Source of the DNA: Dyadobacter frigoris
GTDB taxonomy: Bacteria > Bacteroidota > Bacteroidia > Cytophagales > Spirosomataceae
Direction of reading: 5' to 3'
Assembly (NCBI RefSeq): GCF_005280585.1
Contig: NZ_SZVO01000012.1
Span: 1-64,000 of the forward strand
DNA: 64,000 nucleotides
Part shown: positions 28,543-37,448 of the stretch, piece by piece
Numbering within the stretch: position 1 is the first letter of the stretch
Layout of the letters: every line of letters begins with the position of its first letter
Position numbers and translations under genes: made by a program
Notes under the pieces: generated by a model
What the model was told of the DNA's origin: nothing
Seen by the model: the letters and a program-made list of their open reading frames with translations, nothing else
Database searches by the model: none

Positions 28543-30798
28543 ATGACAAATGATTTACAGGAACGAATTAACCGATTAGAAAATATTATCAGGGCATCTG
28601 AGCTTGGTACGTGGGAGTGGAATATTCAAACTAATGAAGTGGTCTATAATGAGCATTGGGCCGCAATACTTGGATACAGGCTGGAGGAATTGATGCCCGT
28701 TGTAAAAGACAGATGGCAAAAATTGATTTATCCTGACGATCTGATTTCTTCTGCCACTGCTTTGGATGATCATTTGAACGGAAAAACAAGCAGTTATCAA
28801 ACCGAAGTCAGACTTCGGCATAAGTCGGGTCACTGGGTTTGGGTTCTGGACAAAGGGAAAATAGTTAGTCGGGACGATGAGGGTAAACCGGAGTGGATTA
28901 TGGGTTCGCATCAGGATATTTCGGGCCGAAAAACAAGTGAACTTTTGCTTGAACAGCATAAAGAACTTTTACAAATCACTAAACAAGCAGCGTTGATAGG
29001 TTCATGGGAACTTGATTTGCGGTTAACGAAAATTACCTGGAGTGCCGTTACAATCAGTATCCATGAAACTCCTGCACACTACGATCCTGAATTCCGCGAT
29101 CTGAAAAGGTTTTATTCCAGTGCAGGAAATGCTTTGCAGATTGTACATGCAATAAATAAGGCGAAAAAAGATAGTAAGAGTTTTGATATGGAATTTCAGA
29201 TTCTGACGCAGGAGCGAAATCTGAAATGGGTAAGACTTATCGGAGTACCCTTTTATGAAAACAACAAATGCATTAGAATTTCAGGTCTTATTCAGGATAT
29301 TGATCAAAAAAATAAAATGTTTGCCGAACTTGCTCTTCAGGAAGAGCAGTTTCGGCAAACTTTTGAGCATGCTGCCAATGGTATGGCATTGCTGAGTCTT
29401 TCTGGAAACTGGCTTAGGGTTAATAAAAGTCTTTGTGAATTGTTGGGTTACAGCCAGCAGGAACTTTTGCAACTGACATTCCAGGATATAACTTACAAAG
29501 ATGATCTGGAAGAGGACCTGGGATTGGTAAAAGAACTTCTGGATGGCAGGATTAAAAATTATAATATGGAGAAACGATATTTCGATAAAAGCGGAAGTAT
29601 CGTTTGGGTATTATTATCAGTTTCCATGGTTCGTAATGACCAGGGAGAACCTTTGTATTTTATATCCCAAATCAATAATATTACCCAAAGGAAACTTCTC
29701 GAACTGCGTTTGCAGAAAACCAACGACCGTTTGAAAGCGATTTTGGATGCCAGCACTCAGGTAGGTATTGTAGAAACCGAGCTTGACGGGACGATTAAGA
29801 TATTTAATATCGGCGCACAAAATCTTTTGTGTTACAGCGAAGCGGAACTTGTCGGAAGAAGTACTACTGAAATTTTTTATCCCAAAGAACAGATTCTTGA
29901 AAGGGCGGTTTCTATAAATTCAAATGTTGATGTAAAAGGCTTCGAATTGCTCGTCAGCGGTGTAGATAGCTTAAATTTCGATACCCGCGAGTGGACCTAT
30001 ATCCGAAAAGATAAGTCGCAGTTTTCAGTAAGTGTGACCGTTACCGCTGTTAGAGATTATTTGGGGAGACCCAATGGGTATCTTTTCGTATTTTTTGATA
30101 TTTCCAGGCTTAAAGAGGCAGAGATGAATGTCAAAGCACTCCTTGAAATGGCGCAGCATCAAAACAGAAGACTTCTGGATTTTGCCAATATCGTTTCTCA
30201 CAATCTTCGTTCGAATGCCGGCAATATAACCATGTTGCTTGAACAGTCGGCTCATAATCTGCTATCAACGATCGGGAATTTGAAAGATATCGTTTCCGTG
30301 AATTTTTCAACTGAAAAAAATGCAGCCTGTTTAAATATTTTGAAATTTATTGAGCAGTGCCTGGGAAATCTCAGCGCTTTTATCCTGGAAAGCAACACCC
30401 TGGTAACTCTGGATGTGAGCCGTGATCTTCAAATTACCGGCACGGCAGCTTATCTGGAAAGTATTCTGATCAATCTTTTGTCAAATGCCATTAAGTACAG
30501 GTCTGCCATCAGGCCCCTTCATATTTTTGTATCGGCCAGGCGCGCTGGAAGTTTTGTTGAAATATGCATCCGGGATAATGGAAGGGGAATCGACCTGAAA
30601 ACATACAGAGATAAAGTATTTGGACTTTACAATACTTTTCATGGCAATAAAGATGCCCAGGGGATTGGACTGTTTATTACAAAAAGTCAGATTGAATCCA
30701 TGGGTGGAACTATTGATCTTGTAAGCGAGCATGATGTCGGTACTACTTTTACAATTTCGCTTTTGAGCGCTGACCAGGTTTTGAATAGTGTTTTGTAA
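28543..30798 (+). CDS. Multi-PAS sensor histidine kinase
   Basis: The 751-residue protein has no membrane segment, so it is a cytoplasmic sensor. Four PAS/PAC units are seen (about 8-135, 140-265, 270-395, 400-515), each ending with a PAC-like motif (MGSHQDISGRK, ISGLIQDIDQKN, FISQINNITQRK, LFVFFDISRLKEAE). The phosphoacceptor His lies near residue 553 in a non-canonical box, VSHNLRSNAG. The HATPase has NLLSNAIKYR, DNGRGIDL and GIGLFITKSQIE. It has no adjacent regulator gene on its strand and is convergent with the LanB gene. Confidence 0.88.
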   Translation: MTNDLQERINRLENIIRASELGTWEWNIQTNEVVYNEHWAAILGYRLEELMPVVKDRWQKLIYPDDLISSATALDDHLNGKTSSYQTEVRLRHKSGHWVWVLDKGKIVSRDDEGKPEWIMGSHQDISGRKTSELLLEQHKELLQITKQAALIGSWELDLRLTKITWSAVTISIHETPAHYDPEFRDLKRFYSSAGNALQIVHAINKAKKDSKSFDMEFQILTQERNLKWVRLIGVPFYENNKCIRISGLIQDIDQKNKMFAELALQEEQFRQTFEHAANGMALLSLSGNWLRVNKSLCELLGYSQQELLQLTFQDITYKDDLEEDLGLVKELLDGRIKNYNMEKRYFDKSGSIVWVLLSVSMVRNDQGEPLYFISQINNITQRKLLELRLQKTNDRLKAILDASTQVGIVETELDGTIKIFNIGAQNLLCYSEAELVGRSTTEIFYPKEQILERAVSINSNVDVKGFELLVSGVDSLNFDTREWTYIRKDKSQFSVSVTVTAVRDYLGRPNGYLFVFFDISRLKEAEMNVKALLEMAQHQNRRLLDFANIVSHNLRSNAGNITMLLEQSAHNLLSTIGNLKDIVSVNFSTEKNAACLNILKFIEQCLGNLSAFILESNTLVTLDVSRDLQITGTAAYLESILINLLSNAIKYRSAIRPLHIFVSARRAGSFVEICIRDNGRGIDLKTYRDKVFGLYNTFHGNKDAQGIGLFITKSQIESMGGTIDLVSEHDVGTTFTISLLSADQVLNSVL

Positions 30799-30848
30799 TT
30801 ATTCAAAACCAATAAAATGAATTGAGCATGTGAAATAAATGTTCCCCG

Positions 30849-33800
30849 TTAACCTTTCATTTTAAGTTGACGGGCATTCATAGAATCGTACTGTTTGGCA
30901 AGACAATGATATAATATCAGCTCGTAAGCACGTTGTTTGGTATTAAAAGTGCGGTTTACACTCATGTGGATCAGGCTGCTGAGTATGGAAAAATACTGCG
31001 TACGATCGGATAAATTTTCCGAAAGCTTGGCCAGACTGCCTTTGAGTGAAGGATTCAAATCAGTTTTACCAAGTTCAAATACCTGGTCGATAATGTTTTT
31101 GAAATTACGGTAATGCATACCCAGTTGTTTGCGAAGCGTGCTATTGCCGTCAAATTCATTGAAAAAATTCTCTTTGAGATTTTCCATTAAAAGAACGCAT
31201 TCCGACAGTTTCAGACCTGAATTTGTCAGTAACATATTAATCCGCCCAATGGAAAGTTCAAACCGTGCGATTTCATCAGGAATATGCTCAAAGGAAGAAA
31301 TGGAATCCAGAAAATCCATACTGTCCAGATGAAATAAGTTCTCACAAATTTCTATTTGTTCATAGCCATATCTTTCCAGTTCCCGTTCGTAAGTATCAAG
31401 CTGGATTTTATAAACAAGTCCGCTTTGAACATATTCTTCCAGCGTTTCTTTAATCATATCAATCACCTGATAATAAAAACCATCTTGCGGATTACCCCGG
31501 AAACGGAATCTTAGATGATAGTCAGGATCCTGGTAACGGACAAAGAAAAATTGCGACACCATGTTTTCCTTTATCAATCGGTTGATCAAAGGATGAAGTA
31601 CAAGCAATAATTTATCAGAAGATTTTTCTTCACAATAAATTTTAAAATACAACCACTCGCTGCCAACAGAAAAACTTCGCTGGGGGATTTCTTTGGAATT
31701 TTTGCCGGAAATTCCTTGTAAAGGAGCGGCTTCAGGATTGTAAAGAGGAATAACAATTTCATTTGTAAACCGGAATTCATCCTGACGCAAAAGACTGTTG
31801 TCCGATGAAAACAACGCTTCAAAAACGCGGATTTCTTTGTTTTTGTTTATTTCCTGTATCAGAATCTGCAATGAAAGTGAAATGCGTGTATCAATTAAGA
31901 GCTCATTATCACCCGAAGTGATAACAAACTTAGACGGCAAACCCATCCCGGCAAGTTTGTCTGCAATATGCTCCGGTTCGGAAGATTTAAAATGATGTAT
32001 CTGAAGCAACCAACTTTCTCTGCTCAGGATCATATTTTTATATTTGACACGAGGAAGATGCGGCTGATTGCTAAAAAGTCCCCAGTCCCACTGCATATTC
32101 AACTCGGAATCCTGCAACTGCAATTCACATAAAAACTTGTAGATAGGAAGTCCTTTGGTGAAATTATGCGCATTCGATAGCCGCGGTATAATTCGTTTGT
32201 TCAGGCGTTTTGAACGGAGGATTATCTTATCATTGACAACCGAGATCATTAAATCCTGAACAGGGACCTGAAATTGTTCGTCGACAGAGGCTTTTCCCAT
32301 ATAGGGAATTTCGTAGCGATGCAGCACAGGCCGTGTCATGATATTGCCAGCTCCGGAGTCAGGACAGTGTACGATTTCTGCAAAAATTACGTCCGGGCTA
32401 TTGTTTTCTTCCAGCTCTGCACACCGTAAAAGTTGTTTGCTAAGCGACGGGTCTGCTTCGTGAAACCGACTTAAAATATTAACGGCGGAAGGCCCGCTGC
32501 ATGTCAAAAGATTGAACAGGAATTCTCCCTGGTCAACTGCCAGGCCGGATTGTGCTAAAAGGTTTCCTAATATATAAAAGCTGTAAGGTAAAGAAGAAGA
32601 CTTCACCTGATTGTCTTTTTTGAAATCTTCAAGGTTATTTAAGTCTCTATCCGTCAGCTCGATTTCGGATAATTGATCCTTCAAACAAAGAGTATATTTA
32701 TCTAGCAGCAGATTTTGCCACCATTCTGGTTGTTGCGTCGTTTGTTTTTTCTGGCTCTTAGGAAAAGAGAGCTCTTCGATCATGGGTGTGTAGCTGGCTC
32801 CAAGCGTACTTTGCAGGCCATAACCTATACCGGTTTGGTGATCCAGTGCCGTTGTAAGCGCTACTTCCTGTTGCTGATATCGATACTGAAACCTTCTTTT
32901 AAATTCTTCAAGATCAGCATTGCTTTTGGGTCTGTTTAAAACAAATAAACGGGAAAGCTGCTGTGTAATACTGAAAATCGTTTTTTCTGATAACTGGTTC
33001 ACCGCACTCAATGCAACGGTATCAACGTGGACAAGATCTTTTTTAATGGCTGGAATACCAAGAAAGTTTAGTTTTTCCTGAAGGTTTTGGTACATCTGAA
33101 CCCGGTTAACCTGCTGACTGAGAAGTTGCAGCAGGGAACTGAGGTGGCCGGTAAGTAAATAGGTATGATCTAAAAGAGAGATTTTTTCAATCATCGTATC
33201 AAGGTAGCCAACCCCTGTTACATTAGGTTCCAGCTCAGATACAAGGATTCTGTTTTCAATTAATTCGTCGATAAAATCGTAAGCTTCCGCTGCTTCAATG
33301 GTGTGGATTTGCAGAAGTGCGATAAGTTCAGGTATTTTAACGCCATTTCGGGCGCGGTCTAAAATCAGGCACAAATACTCGTTGCTTTCCAACGAGCTTA
33401 TAAAATAATTTCTCCGGTCCTTGTCGACAACCTGTTCTATGTACCGGAAATCCTCGCCAGCCGAATAAAGAGAACTATTCACCGACAACGTAAGCTGCAT
33501 ACGGACACTCTGCTGTCTTATTAACCATTCTTTTATGGCTATCAGGCACTCCATGTCCAGGCGTGTATGCTTGATTAATACATCTTGCGTGCTGATCTGA
33601 ATATCAGTTTCGTCTCCGATAATACCGGTTGAAGCAAGTGCAAAAAAACCGTAGGGAGTACAACGTGTACTCATCCTGACTAAATATTTGTAAAGTGTAA
33701 TTTCAAGTTTATCAGTTTCTGAGACTTTTTCAGCCTCTAGCCACTTCATGAACCTTTCATATAAAACACCAGAGGCCAGATAAATTGCTTCCTGCGCACC

Positions 33801-33932
33801 GGGATTTTTAATGTACCATTCCCTTAGAACATGAGGATTTTTGTCTTCTAAAAACTTGCGGTGAAATTTCTCAAGCTGATCAACGGCAATAAGTGGTCGC
33901 CGAAGCATGAACAGGCCAAAGTGAGAAAGCAT
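30849..33932 (-). CDS. Lanthipeptide dehydratase, LanB type (full length)
   Basis: The 1027-residue protein matches a class I lanthipeptide dehydratase. The N-terminal glutamylation domain covers about residues 40-690 (YLVRMSTRCTPYGFFALASTG is typical), and the C-terminal elimination or thiopeptide-type domain about 755-1015 (WLYFKIYCEEKSSDKLLLVLHPL, FFVRYQDPDYHLRFRFRG). LanB proteins glutamylate Ser/Thr of a precursor using Glu-tRNA and then eliminate to Dha/Dhb. It is the last gene of the minus-strand block after a candidate precursor and a pseudo-receiver. No LanC cyclase is seen in the window. Confidence 0.9.
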   Translation of the reverse strand: MLSHFGLFMLRRPLIAVDQLEKFHRKFLEDKNPHVLREWYIKNPGAQEAIYLASGVLYERFMKWLEAEKVSETDKLEITLYKYLVRMSTRCTPYGFFALASTGIIGDETDIQISTQDVLIKHTRLDMECLIAIKEWLIRQQSVRMQLTLSVNSSLYSAGEDFRYIEQVVDKDRRNYFISSLESNEYLCLILDRARNGVKIPELIALLQIHTIEAAEAYDFIDELIENRILVSELEPNVTGVGYLDTMIEKISLLDHTYLLTGHLSSLLQLLSQQVNRVQMYQNLQEKLNFLGIPAIKKDLVHVDTVALSAVNQLSEKTIFSITQQLSRLFVLNRPKSNADLEEFKRRFQYRYQQQEVALTTALDHQTGIGYGLQSTLGASYTPMIEELSFPKSQKKQTTQQPEWWQNLLLDKYTLCLKDQLSEIELTDRDLNNLEDFKKDNQVKSSSLPYSFYILGNLLAQSGLAVDQGEFLFNLLTCSGPSAVNILSRFHEADPSLSKQLLRCAELEENNSPDVIFAEIVHCPDSGAGNIMTRPVLHRYEIPYMGKASVDEQFQVPVQDLMISVVNDKIILRSKRLNKRIIPRLSNAHNFTKGLPIYKFLCELQLQDSELNMQWDWGLFSNQPHLPRVKYKNMILSRESWLLQIHHFKSSEPEHIADKLAGMGLPSKFVITSGDNELLIDTRISLSLQILIQEINKNKEIRVFEALFSSDNSLLRQDEFRFTNEIVIPLYNPEAAPLQGISGKNSKEIPQRSFSVGSEWLYFKIYCEEKSSDKLLLVLHPLINRLIKENMVSQFFFVRYQDPDYHLRFRFRGNPQDGFYYQVIDMIKETLEEYVQSGLVYKIQLDTYERELERYGYEQIEICENLFHLDSMDFLDSISSFEHIPDEIARFELSIGRINMLLTNSGLKLSECVLLMENLKENFFNEFDGNSTLRKQLGMHYRNFKNIIDQVFELGKTDLNPSLKGSLAKLSENLSDRTQYFSILSSLIHMSVNRTFNTKQRAYELILYHCLAKQYDSMNARQLKMKG

Positions 33933-34043
33933 GAGGAGACGGCACTGGTGGTTAATATGTCAAAAAAATTAAGATATAAAGGTTGCAAGATAACAATTGA
34001 AAACAATTTCTACTTACAGTGATAGCCTGAATTATAAAAGCGT

Positions 34044-34418
34044 TCAGGCACTTTTTCTGCAATAAGCAATATCTTTGAATTTTTCCAATGCCCTTTGAAG
34101 ATTCGCCGGAGGGAAAGGTTCTTTCAAAAAGTATAGCGGATCCAGTCCGTATCCTGAAAAAAGATATTCGGGATAGGAAGCTGAAATAATAAGGGCCTGC
34201 TGTTTACGGAGTTCTGACAGAATACTTTCCGGAACTGCCATTTCAGGAGAAGGCAAACTTGCAAATACGAGATCATAAGAACCCGATTGAAGTGTGCTCA
34301 GTGCTTCTGCCGAGTATGCGCCGGACCAGGTCAGTTCAAGGCAACTCGTACGGCGTATGAAACTTTCCAGAAAGCTGTCGGCAAGCCACCACTTTTTGAT
34401 AAGAATACACCTGTACAT
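34044..34418 (-). CDS. Degenerate receiver-domain protein lacking the phosphoacceptor
   Basis: The 124-residue protein aligns along its length with the receiver domain of the nearby LytTR regulator (35974-36762). The shared pattern runs DL-F-x-x-x-x-P-EM, then II-SA-Y-E-YL, ending KEPFPPANLQRAL. The acidic pair is replaced by K8-K9 and the phosphoacceptor Asp by S54, so it cannot be phosphorylated in the usual way. The Lys-Pro site is shifted to KEP. It has no output domain. The ATG at 34418 is preferred to a TTG that overlaps the precursor stop. It probably acts by protein contact. Confidence 0.65.
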   Translation of the reverse strand: MYRCILIKKWWLADSFLESFIRRTSCLELTWSGAYSAEALSTLQSGSYDLVFASLPSPEMAVPESILSELRKQQALIISASYPEYLFSGYGLDPLYFLKEPFPPANLQRALEKFKDIAYCRKSA

Positions 34419-34474
34419 TGGCTTTGGATTTATCTGAAAACTGGATTCGACGGTATTCGCCCAATTTACCGGAT

Positions 34475-34612
34475 TCAAAGCAGGAAAGAGGTCATACCTG
34501 TGTTGTCTTTTGATTGTTGCGCGCTATTCTTTGAGCTTAAAGAAGTGATTCTTTCTTTTTTAAGAACAAGGCGTTTGCTGGCAGATGCGGATGTAGTTGA
34601 TTTCGATTGCAT
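34475..34612 (-). CDS. Candidate RiPP precursor peptide with lanthipeptide-type leader, no Cys
   Basis: A 45-residue ORF starts at ATG 34612 and stops at 34475. The leader KRLVLKKERITSLSS fits the pattern of class I lanthipeptide leaders in Bacteroidota (LxLKKxxIxxL). The following core, SKNSAQQSKDNTGMTSFLL, has several Ser/Thr and no Cys, so lanthionine rings are impossible. It lies in the same block and strand as the LanB gene. A longer reading from TTG 34753 exists but is less likely. No experimental proof. Confidence 0.55.
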   Translation of the reverse strand: MQSKSTTSASASKRLVLKKERITSLSSKNSAQQSKDNTGMTSFLL

Positions 34613-34789
34613 GGTATTTAAGATTTTAAAGTTTGAATTAACGTTTGAATTCAAAGAGTCTTTTTGACTGAATGATGAAACGAAGCTAGCGTTTCTATTC
34701 AGCCTATTTAAATTATTTAGACGTAGAGGTAGGCGTTTTTCGATAAGCGCCAAACTATTACCGATCAGTTCATTGGTCGGTGAATAATG

Positions 34790-35977
34790 CTAGTGTGCAT
34801 CAAGGAAGATCTGGAGCGTCACTTCGTATTCTTTTTCAGTTTTTTGAAAAGAGAGTTCATGCACGTCAGGATATAGCATGCTCAGGCGTTTGCGGGTGTT
34901 GGAAAGACCGATGCCGCCTGATTTTTTTGAGGGAGTAATAACAATTGGCGTTTTGCTGTTTTCGGGCAGACTGTTCTGTACAGTAAAGTAAAGTGTGTCG
35001 TTTTCTACGACAACCGAAATATGGACATACGACGATTTTATACTTAAATTAACACCATGTTTAAAAGCATTTTCAACAAGAGAAATTAAAAGGAGCGGGG
35101 CAATTTTGTGATTTTCGGTAATACCCTCGGTGTCTATAGAAATTTTTACCAGATCGGAAGAGTGCCTGTATTTTTCAAGGTCCAGGTAATTTTCAATGTA
35201 TTCTATTTCTTCTATCAAAGGTACTCTGTCTTCGTTGACGCCGTACAAACTATAACGCATTAAACCGGATAGCTTAAGAACCAAATCAGAAGCCTGATCA
35301 TCGACATCCAAAGTCCGGTTGTAAATACTATTGAGTGTGTTAAACAAAAAGTGGGGATTAATCTGAGACTTTAAAAAGCTGAGTTCGAGCGCCAGATTAT
35401 CCCTTTCCAGAGCCAGATTGTTGTTTTTGAGTGTCATATTATTCTTCTGGAACTCAATCATATCTCTAAAATATTTGATACTCAGATAGATAGTGGGGAC
35501 CTCAAAGCTGTACCAAAAATTCCAGGAAGCCACTTTTGGCATTGTAAAACAGCCAAACCATCCGGCCTGAATCAGGAACAGACTGTAAACCTTTTGTATC
35601 CATACATCCTGATAGTCGCCCGACGCATAGCCGTTACTGTAAGGTAGCAGGTGCCGGACTGAATAATAGTTACTCCAGTATATAAGAAGAAAAATTACCA
35701 GAAAACTCAATGCAAACGGAATAACCTTCTTTTTATAAAGATATCTCGGAAAGATAAAAAGGCTGAAACAGTAGTAAATGAAAAGGGTCTGAAAAAAGAA
35801 AATTACACATAAGATATTTGTAATGAACAAATTATCCCGTGTAAAAGGGCCAATGGAAAAATATTTGCTGATAATCCAGGTAAGAGCACATAAAAGAAGA
35901 TGGAAAATAACGATCCCTGATTTTTTATTATCAAATATCGTATGCAAACTGATTTTATTTTCCATCGAAATTCTCAT
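34790..35977 (-). CDS. LytS-type sensor histidine kinase
   Basis: The 395-residue protein has about four to five membrane helices in the first 160 residues, a coiled coil (KNNNLALERDNLALELSFLK), the His_kinase motif NPHFLFNTLNSIY with the phosphoacceptor His, and an HATPase region with LLLISLVENAFKHGV and GGIGLSNTRKRL. It pairs with the LytTR regulator, overlapping it by four bases (ATGA). It presumably senses a membrane or extracellular signal, perhaps the product of the adjacent RiPP locus. Confidence 0.9.
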   Translation of the reverse strand: MRISMENKISLHTIFDNKKSGIVIFHLLLCALTWIISKYFSIGPFTRDNLFITNILCVIFFFQTLFIYYCFSLFIFPRYLYKKKVIPFALSFLVIFLLIYWSNYYSVRHLLPYSNGYASGDYQDVWIQKVYSLFLIQAGWFGCFTMPKVASWNFWYSFEVPTIYLSIKYFRDMIEFQKNNMTLKNNNLALERDNLALELSFLKSQINPHFLFNTLNSIYNRTLDVDDQASDLVLKLSGLMRYSLYGVNEDRVPLIEEIEYIENYLDLEKYRHSSDLVKISIDTEGITENHKIAPLLLISLVENAFKHGVNLSIKSSYVHISVVVENDTLYFTVQNSLPENSKTPIVITPSKKSGGIGLSNTRKRLSMLYPDVHELSFQKTEKEYEVTLQIFLDAH

Positions 35978-36762
35978 TTGTTTTCAGCTGCTTTTTTTAA
36001 AGCCTCTAGCACAACTTCTCTGTAAGTGACCCCAATGTCTACTTTTTTACCATCTATGGTAGTAATCTGATTTCCGTCTATTTCTTCAATGGCATTGATC
36101 CTGATAATATTGGAGCGGTTTACACGTATAAAACGGTTAACCGGCAACATGGTTTCCATTTTAGTCATGGTATTAAGGGTAATAATCGTTTTACCCGGTA
36201 GAAAAATTTTAATGTAATCTTTCATTGCCTCTATCAGCAATATTTCTTCCGGTATCACTCTGACAAGTTTTTTATCTTCTTTTATAAGGAGAAAATCACT
36301 GCCATTTTGCTCTCTTTTGGTAGGTGACGGCAATTTTAAAGGCATTGACGCGGTAAGGTCCTGCTGGCGTATTTCTGTGTTTTCAGTTTTTAGAGAGGGT
36401 AGTTCGGTTACCCTGTTAATAGCCCTTATAAATCTTTCAAAAGAAACTGGTTTGAGCAGATAATCAGTCACTTCGTGTTCAAAGCCTTCCAATGCGTAAT
36501 CGGAATAAGCCGAAAACATTAATATTTTTGGGCGCATATTCCCTTTAAGGGACCTGATAAATTCAAAACCGTTCATTTCAGGCATTTCCACATCCAGAAA
36601 TATTAGATCAGGCTTAAGGCGCTGCATCTGGAAAAGGGCGTCTACCGCATTCCCAAATTCACCGACTACTTCTAAAAAAGGTACGCGGGCAACAAATTTT
36701 CTGATAACTTCACGAGCACCGGGCTCGTCATCGATGATAAAACATTGTAAAATCGCACTCAT
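35974..36762 (-). CDS. LytTR-family response regulator
   Basis: The 262-residue regulator has a receiver with D11-D12 and phosphoacceptor D57 (IFLDVEMPEM), Lys in LLKPVS, and a C-terminal LytTR DNA-binding domain (about 155-258: KKLVRVIPEEILLIEAMKDYIKIFLPG, RFIRVNRSNIIRI). It heads the minus-strand block that runs into the kinase, the candidate precursor, the pseudo-receiver and LanB, so it probably regulates that block. Confidence 0.93.
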   Translation of the reverse strand: MSAILQCFIIDDEPGAREVIRKFVARVPFLEVVGEFGNAVDALFQMQRLKPDLIFLDVEMPEMNGFEFIRSLKGNMRPKILMFSAYSDYALEGFEHEVTDYLLKPVSFERFIRAINRVTELPSLKTENTEIRQQDLTASMPLKLPSPTKREQNGSDFLLIKEDKKLVRVIPEEILLIEAMKDYIKIFLPGKTIITLNTMTKMETMLPVNRFIRVNRSNIIRINAIEEIDGNQITTIDGKKVDIGVTYREVVLEALKKAAENK

Positions 36763-37448
36763 AGTCCATGATTCATCTGTTCGTCTGAAATTTTACCGCA
36801 TTGGTCGAATAATAGCAAAACTGGTCGAAATTGTTTTAGTTACATAATTCAATACACGTATTTTTATTACAGAAATCAGTATTATGAATTAAAAGGACTC
36901 AATATCAGTAAGAAAGATTCTGTCTATTAAACTAAAATATTTTGGTTAAAGGCTACTATTCATGACCATTATTGTTGATAGGAAACATAATCTTAATATA
37001 CGTAACTTTTAAATGTACAGATTAACGATATCTAAGTAAGGTTAAAAACATAAAAGCTGGACTGGTCTGTTATTTTTTTGTCCAAATCAAGACATAATAA
37101 ATGCTCAACGTTATGATGGTTAAATAAGGTTTTAAGTTTTTCGAGATAAAAGAAAAACTGATCCTATAGTGTGTGCGTAGTGAGGAACAGGATTGCATTT
37201 TTTGTAATCCTGTTTTTGTTTATGGTCGCTTTATCTAAAAACTTCTTTCGCTAAAACGTCCATTTTAATCCCGAAGCATGTTAAATTTCGGCCAAAATAC
37301 CGATTACAATATAAAGTACCAAAGCACATGGCTAATTTACTAAAAGTATATGACATCCTTTTAAAATTGCAGAATCCTGTGAGATTCTAAACTGCTTTTG
37401 TGTTGTTAGAGGTTACAAATCTATCCTTGTTTTATTATTTTGCACTTC
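36763..37448. other. Non-coding gap of about 690 bp
   Basis: It separates the LytTR regulator (minus) from the antiporter (plus) and is AT-rich. A plus-strand terminator at 37186 has no gene upstream, so 36763-37185 may encode a small RNA or a leader. I saw no clear promoter pair or ORF. Confidence 0.4.
37186..37217 (+). terminator. Orphan rho-independent terminator
   Basis: The stem AACAGGATTGCA (37186-37197, one G:T pair) pairs with TGTAATCCTGTT, has a T-rich loop and ends in TTTG TTT. It is oriented to the plus strand with no CDS upstream in about 420 bp. Confidence 0.6.

Noticed and set aside
34287-34667. Plus-strand ORF of 126 codons across the precursor and pseudo-receiver
   Set aside because: It is antisense to both minus-strand genes and shows no protein family features.
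34475-34753. Longer precursor of 92 residues from TTG 34753
   Set aside because: The ATG at 34612 lies right before the leader motif, and the upstream part has low-complexity Asn/Ser sequence, so the short form is preferred.
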